A DNA stretch of 64,000 nt from Blastomyces gilchristii SLH14081 (Eukaryota; Ascomycota; Eurotiomycetes; Onygenales; Ajellomycetaceae). The stretch covers positions 5,114,908 through 5,178,907 of the forward strand of contig NW_003101680.1 of the NCBI RefSeq assembly GCF_000003855.2, read 5' to 3'. The notes under the pieces were generated by a model. That model searched no databases and was not told where the DNA came from. It saw nothing but the letters and a program-made list of their open reading frames with translations. The position numbers were made by a program, and so were the translations under genes. Position 1 is the stretch's first letter, and each line of letters begins with the position of its first letter. Shown here in pieces: positions 58,501-64,000 of the stretch.

Positions 58501-61299
58501 GGCATTTTCTTTAAAGCATTATTCTCATTTCAATCAAGAAATCTATTTCAATTCAGTTCATTTCCTGAGTTAACTGATGAAAATGAAGAAGAGACTCTTT
58601 CTCTGATTATATGATTTGAGCTCATCTTTATGACTCTCAGAGCATAGTTCATACAGGCCTTTTCAAATTGAATAGCAGGAGATGAAATTGAGGCTTCAAT
58701 TTCCATTGCTTTAATAGGAGATGATTTGAATGCTCTCAGAATTCTTCTCAAAGCTCTGTTTTATAGACTTTGAAACAGTTCAGTGAAGTTATCTTGATTG
58801 TTTCATCAAACTTAAACTTCATAATCAGCTACTGAGATAATACAGGCTATGTACAACTGTCTCATAGTCTGAAAAGATAAACCTCTCTCAGTATTTGATA
58901 GTCTGATTATACTATTCAGTAGTCTCTCTGCCTTGATGATTCTTTGTTGAATATAATATTTAAAATTCAACTTGGAGTTTAATCATACTTCTAGTCATTT
59001 GACATTCAAACTGAGTTTAATCTCTTTATTCAGAAGAGTTAGACTTAGTTCTTTCTCATTAAATCTGAGAAAAAAGTGAATTAACTCAGTTTTATTCATA
59101 TTAAATTGAATTAGATTGATATCTGCTCTAACAAAGATTTTCTTTGCTGCTTTCTCAATCACTTCTAAATTCTCTTTGATTATCTTTGAACTTTAGAGAA
59201 GATCAATATCATCTATATAACTTGAAGATCTCACTATTTTCATCTCTCTATTCTTGAATAAATATGCAGTGTATATTGCAAATAAAACAGGTGAGATTGA
59301 AGATTCTTGTGATACTTCTATTTTTATCTCAGTTTTATCTTGTTTTCTTTCATTAAAGAATAGTTGTATAATTCTTTTAAACATGAAACAATCAACTTAT
59401 TTTATTAGAGAAAGTGACAGTTTTAACATTTTCAAAGTTTGAATCATCTTAGACTTTGAAACATGATCAAATGCATCTTTTATGTCAATAAAAACTGCAG
59501 TTGAGACCAGGTCTTCATACTTTACTACTTAAACATTATGAAGAACTGAGAGAACAGTATCAATTACAGAACATTGTTTTCTATCTTCTATTTATTCATT
59601 AAATAGAAGAGAATTACTAATAGAGCTTATAAAAGATAATCTAGTAGCTATTATCTTTTCTAGAACTTTTCTCAAATAGTTCAACAGAGATATTACTCTA
59701 TATGACTTAGAAACTGAAGCTTTTCTATTAGGTTTTATAAGAATTACTTCAGTAGCTTCTCTTCAGCATTCAGAATAATAATCATTTTTTAAGAGATTGA
59801 AAAAGAGCTCAAAATATTCATTCTTCAAGTAGGAATATGTGTTTTGAATAATTAAATGATTAATTGAATCAGGCCCTGCAGCAGTTTTAATTGAACTTGA
59901 GAATATTGCTGACTCTAGTTCATCATCTGTAAACTCAGGCTATTCTCAGTTATTTTCATTAATATATTCATGAAATGACATATTCTTCTCTTCTAAATGT
60001 GATGAGTTTTGAAAGAGAATTCTTATAAAAGCTTGACATTTTTTCTCAAAAGAGTTTGCTGTATATAATTTATTCTGAAATTTATATTCTAAGATTAAAA
60101 GCTTTGCTACACTTCTTGTTTTAGTATAGTTGAAGACTTTAAAAACTTCTTTTTCTTATACTTCTTCAAGAAATTTGTTTCAGTAATCTGTTTTGGCTTT
60201 TTTAATATCTGAAAAATATTCATTTTGAATAGCTTTGATCTCTTCATCAGATATTAAGTTATTCTTTCACTCTCTCTTAGTAGTGACTAGTTGCTTTCTT
60301 TTAGAAGTGATATTCTCATTTCATCAAGATTTGAAATACTCAGAAGACTTTTTCTTTGAAATATTTTCTTCAATACTTATTAGAAGAATAGATGTAATCA
60401 GTTTTACTCTATTCTCAAGCATTTCATTTAAGATATCTTGACTTTGATTTCAATAAAGCTCACTCTGTCTTTCAGATTTCAGCTGTTTTACTCTTTCTTC
60501 AACTGCTTTTCAATCAGCTTTTTCAAAGTTATACTGATTAGAGAGAAGAGGATTTTCACTTCTTTATTTTTCACTCAGTTCAATATCAAATTAAATAATC
60601 TCATGATCTGATTCTGAGATTTCATTTGAATTAATAAATCAGTTTATAAGTCTTTTTTCAATTAGATTTTATGATATGAAAGTTAGATCTATAATAGATT
60701 TCTGTTTCATGTCTTTTCTAAAGAATGTTTGTTGATCAGACTTGTTAACTAAATCTATTAAATGTTTAAAAGTTCATTTAACCAGTTTATCTACTCTTAC
60801 TGCTCTTATGCACTCTGAGTTTCATCAGAGATGATGTGTATTGAAGTCTTCTACAATTACAGAGTTTTTTAAGAGAGTTATATTCAAAAATTCTCTATCA
60901 ATTATTCAGGTATTGTTGTTTTCTTTCAATGACTTTTCATTATGAATATTTATAAGTTGAATAGTATCAAACTCATTCTCTTTATCTATAATATCACTCA
61001 CTAGAATATCAGAGTCAGATATGATATCAAATCTCAAATTAAATTAATATCTTAATCTTTTTCTCTCATAGATCACTACTCTTGATTTTATCTCAGATTT
61101 TTCAGAGAGAAAGCAGTAATAGCTTGAATGAGAAATGATGTACTTTTACTCAGTATCAAAGTTTGATTCTTGAAGAAGTACAAAGTCAACTTTTTATTCA
61201 AATGCAATCTGAAGACAAGAATAAATACAATTTGAGTTTCTATTCACATTATTTTAAATAAATGTGATTTTTAAAGAGTTTTTAAACTTTTTTTATTGT
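58501..61299 (-). pseudogene. ChA ORF2: endonuclease and reverse transcriptase
   Basis: Reading leftwards from 61299: the endonuclease start (near 61250-60900; the equivalent of YCFLSQKSEIKS is visible), then RT with the open part 59193-59384 carrying SSISPVLFAIYTAYLF and SYIDDIDLL, the intact YIDD box of LINE reverse transcriptases. The post-RT linker 58548-58751 (MRRILRAFKSSPIKAMEIEAS) is open. The initiating Met is missing because the fusion lies a few codons inside ORF2. Confidence 0.88.
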
Positions 61300-61300
61300 C

Positions 61301-62048
61301 TACAGGCACTAGCCACCCGCAGAATGCATCTTAAGCTAATTATATTTAATTCTCTATAATTAACTGATCACCGCGTCTGTTCTCTCGGGCCAGTCACTAA
61401 TTTCCAGAGGTGTTAGTTAGTGACTGTCACTGCTCACTTGATAATGTACACATTAAGCTTTCAGTTGCTGATCTCGGCCTCATTAGATGCCTATAGATCT
61501 ATCAATCAGCTGTCATGACCTTGCTCTGTGTTAGAGACTAATCATAGACTTGATGACTGCAGTTCTCTCTGTCAGTATTAGAGCTTGATAGTGAGCTTGC
61601 AGACTCTAGTCTATCAGAGTGCTCTGTCTAGAGTCTAGATATATATCTAGACCTGCTAGTCAGATGATTTTCAAAATCATTCTCTGTATTTGAAAGAGAG
61701 CTAGACTTCAATGACAGCTCTAGTTAGAGACTCACTTAAGTAGTGTATAATTACTATATTAGGCTTGGCTCTATATCATTAGAACCTTGACAGGTGCATA
61801 GTAGAATAATGAAACATTGACATCTTATATCAGCTCTGATGAGTGTTTGCAGAATCTTGCTTAACTAGTGACTTGACTTGCAGTAGAGAGTTCTACCCTG
61901 CATTAAGTCTTACTAATTAGACTCAGCCTCTATTACATAAGGGCTTTCATGAGTAAGAAGTGACAGGTGTCAGCAGTGAGATTCGAACCCACGCACTTCT
62001 AATGTGTGCGGCCTTGATTACCAGTCTTATTAACTGAGTCACACTGGC
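61301..62048 (-). other. tRNA-like headed module of 748 nt in ChA
   Basis: On the minus strand it starts GCCAGTGTGACTCAGTTAAT, with a B box GGTTCGAATCT intact (61979-61989). The end is GCGGGTGGCTAGTGCCTGTAG, identical in position to ChB. A perfect 20-bp palindrome lies at 61633-61652 (GTCTAGATAT and its complement). No protein frame is visible. It could be a pol III RNA of its own, or an alternative LINE promoter. Confidence 0.75.
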
Positions 62049-62144
62049 GACCTGAGAGTTCTGACACTCAGATATATGAGATATTTATATAATTACACTT
62101 CTTCAGATTTCACAGATATCATATATCTGATAAACAACATAATT

Positions 62145-63358
62145 ATGTCTAATGATAATATGAGAGAACTCTTGAATATAAGTATAGAAGTAATATCACA
62201 GTGACTCTGAGTAATGTTGAAATTACAACAGTAATAGATAGCAGATATGTATACAACTTAACAACTTTAATATAAGAAAATTCAATAATTAACTTAATAG
62301 AGAACTCATACAACTTCAGCATCTACAGAACTAAATATAAAAGCACTGAAAGAACACTTAGATGCTTCTACATATTTCAATACTTCTGATCTCACTCTCT
62401 ACTGATCATGAAGAATGAAAATGCTTATAAAACTGAGTGTAGATGAAGATATCATCAGTTTATTAATCAATTAAAATTGATAGATTAATAAATAATTGAA
62501 GAATCATATGAAACAGAAGTTTTATTCATGAATGAAAGTATATAAATCTGTGTTATAAATACCTGATAATATCATCAAACATCTTGATATTCTGTTTCAA
62601 GACACTGTTATATAATAGAAAGTATTAGATTGATTACAGAGTGTCTGACAGAGAAACACTTCTCTTACACCATTTATCCCTGACTTTGACACTCAGATCT
62701 TAGAAGCAGATGATCAATCTTGAGAGAATTAAATAAAGATCAGCATGCTTAAGAAGACATTAACTTTTGAACTCTTATAGACTCTTATAAGTGTAAACAA
62801 AGACCTGATTTATGAAGGCTTCTGCACACAGCTTCAGACATTAAATGACTGTCTTACCAAGCTCAAGAATATACAAAACAGTGACAGAAGATATTACACT
62901 TTAATCACTTATATATCTACATCTGTGCTGAAGAATAATAACAATGATACAGATGCTATGAACTGAGTAGACTTAAATATCTACACATAAGCAAGAGTCT
63001 CTGCTATTTGAACAGGCTTTCAAGTTCCTGAGATGACTTCTGAAGAAGTCATCAATCAACATCAATATAAAATATGCATCAACTGTAATCAATCAGAACA
63101 CATCACTTTTAACTGTCAATTGACCTATGTATCTCCTTATTCAAGAGAAAGATCAGTACTTTCTCACTTAAGAGAAATATCAGTGTCTTCTCACTCAAAG
63201 AATGAATCATTGTCTGTTCATGTCAACCATATTACAGTGAAGAAAGATTCAGAAGATAACTATGAGAATGCTTCAATGAAACAGGGAAAAGAGTAGCTTC
63301 TATTCAAATTCATAAATAGACACTTGAAGAGATTGAACAACAACAATTTGAAGAGAAA
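62145..63358 (+). pseudogene. GypA2 gag with CCHC zinc knuckle
   Basis: The ATG at 62145 (MSNDNMRELLN...) begins a frame interrupted by several stops and open from 63033 to 63293. CINCNQSEHITFNC near 63078-63119 is an intact C-x2-C-x4-H-x4-C knuckle, followed by Ser/Arg-rich SHLREISVSSHSKNES. The protease frame runs at -1 relative to gag, overlapping around 63297-63358. Confidence 0.87.
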
Positions 63359-63658
63359 ATGACAATGAATATAATTCTTGTATCTACTGTTATTAATAAT
63401 ATGTATAATATGAAAGTCATGATAGACAGCAGTCTACATTACTATGCAATGATTAAATCTTCAGTTATAAGACATCATAATCTTCAGTATATTCTCTTAT
63501 CAAAACCTCAACTTCTTGCAACATTCAATGATTCAAAAGATGTTTACACTCATTACATAATGAAACTAAACATAGATGTCAAAGAATATCAGCATGAAGA
63601 TGTCTATGCATATGAAGTTGATAATCTCAATTATAATCTTATGTTAGAACTTATCTGA
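63359..63658 (+). pseudogene. GypA2 protease domain
   Basis: 99 open codons, MTMNIILVSTVINN..., with MIDSSL for the protease active site. A TGA after ELI stands where GypA1 has Trp. The pol frame continues with stops to the window end at 64000. Confidence 0.8.
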
Positions 63659-64000
63659 CTATCTAAATAAGGTATCTTATTGAACACTTAAAACAGGAGT
63701 TTAATATTCTCTAACAATGATAGAATTCACAAAGATAACATTCACAAGATCATGAATCTGACACCAATCGCTGTCAACACCTATGAAATGCTCAGAAAAA
63801 GAAGTCACTGGAAGAATTATCAATAGCAGAACTATATATCAATCTATTTCATCAGTCTGACTGATATTAAAAAGACTCTAGAAAAGTTATTTCATACTAC
63901 AATAACAGATTCTTGTATGAAACTTTCTCAACAATATTATGAATATCTAGATATCTTTCAATAAGATAATAATGTTACAAATCTATCCTTTCTTACAAGA

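Larger units (their letters stand above)
56992..62048 (-). mobile_element. ChA: chimeric LINE (tRNA-like head fused to ORF2), 14-bp duplication
   Basis: The element is inverted: an (ATT)n tail at the left, 3' UTR, ORF2 from RNase H to endonuclease, and at the right the 748-nt tRNA-like headed module. ORF1 and the usual LINE 5' UTR are missing; the module joins just downstream of the ORF2 ATG at 61300/61301. GACCTGAGAGTTCT flanks both sides perfectly (56978-56991 and 62049-62062), within the GypA2 leader, showing that this fused form was inserted as one unit. Confidence 0.93.
56491..64000 (+). mobile_element. GypA2: Ty3/gypsy element nested in TadL2, cut by the window end
   Basis: It starts with a 308-bp LTR, followed by the leader (56799-56991), an insertion of ChA (56992-62048), the rest of the leader, gag (62145), protease (63359) and the linker to RT. 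The sequence aligns with GypA1 up to 2280. The target duplication on the left would be AGATC (56486-56490). Confidence 0.92.

Overview
This window looks like a transposon graveyard from a filamentous fungus. It is very AT-rich and I see no intact host gene. Almost every base belongs to a nested retroelement: Ty3/gypsy, Ty1/copia, Tad-like LINE, tRNA-derived SINE or a short DNA-transposon relic. Reading frames are broken mainly by TGA/TAG/TAA standing where Trp, Gln or Arg codons belong, as expected from heavy C-to-T mutation on both strands (RIP-like). The LTR pair of the element at 14471-22714 differs mostly at CpG and hardly at CpA, unlike the classic Neurospora pattern. A fungus is inferred from element types and mutation style; I cannot name a species.

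Layout. 1-5558: GypA1, a chromodomain Ty3/gypsy element entering the window inside its 5' LTR. 5559-6067: unclassified. 6068-12881: a copia element (CopB1) split by a related copia element (CopB2, 6559-12310), which carries a MITE (M1). 12882-28592: an inverted Tad-like LINE (TadL1) split by GypC1 (14471-22714). 28593-50893: an inverted, truncated Ty3/gypsy element (GypD) split by a chimeric LINE (ChB, 31041-33765, carrying MITE M2) and by GypE (34477-50738). GypE is itself split by an inverted GypC2 (35451-44134), which contains a SINE (S1). 50894-51603: unclassified, with intron-like segments. 51604-52013: a LINE fragment (TadL3). 52014-56490: forward LINE (TadL2) with MITE M3 and SINE S2. 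56491-64000: GypA2, split by chimeric LINE ChA (56992-62048) and running off the window.

The insertions can be placed with confidence because many ends are exact. LTR pairs match in length (96/96, 169/169, 167/167, 543/543), and target-site duplications flank GypE, both GypC copies, all three MITEs, both SINEs and both chimeric LINEs.

The most interesting system is the retrotransposition network around the LINE. A module of about 748 nt begins with a tRNA-like pol III promoter and ends at the same nucleotide in both copies, but is fused to two different internal points of the LINE. This suggests template switching during target-primed reverse transcription. A separate tRNA-derived SINE shares the terminal sequence and (AAT)n tail of the LINE, so it probably borrows the LINE enzyme. 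Other notable points: an antisense Cys-rich reading frame behind pol in both GypC copies, a C-terminal extension of about 530 codons after the GypE chromodomain, and copia LTRs that share R-U5 but have unrelated U3 regions.
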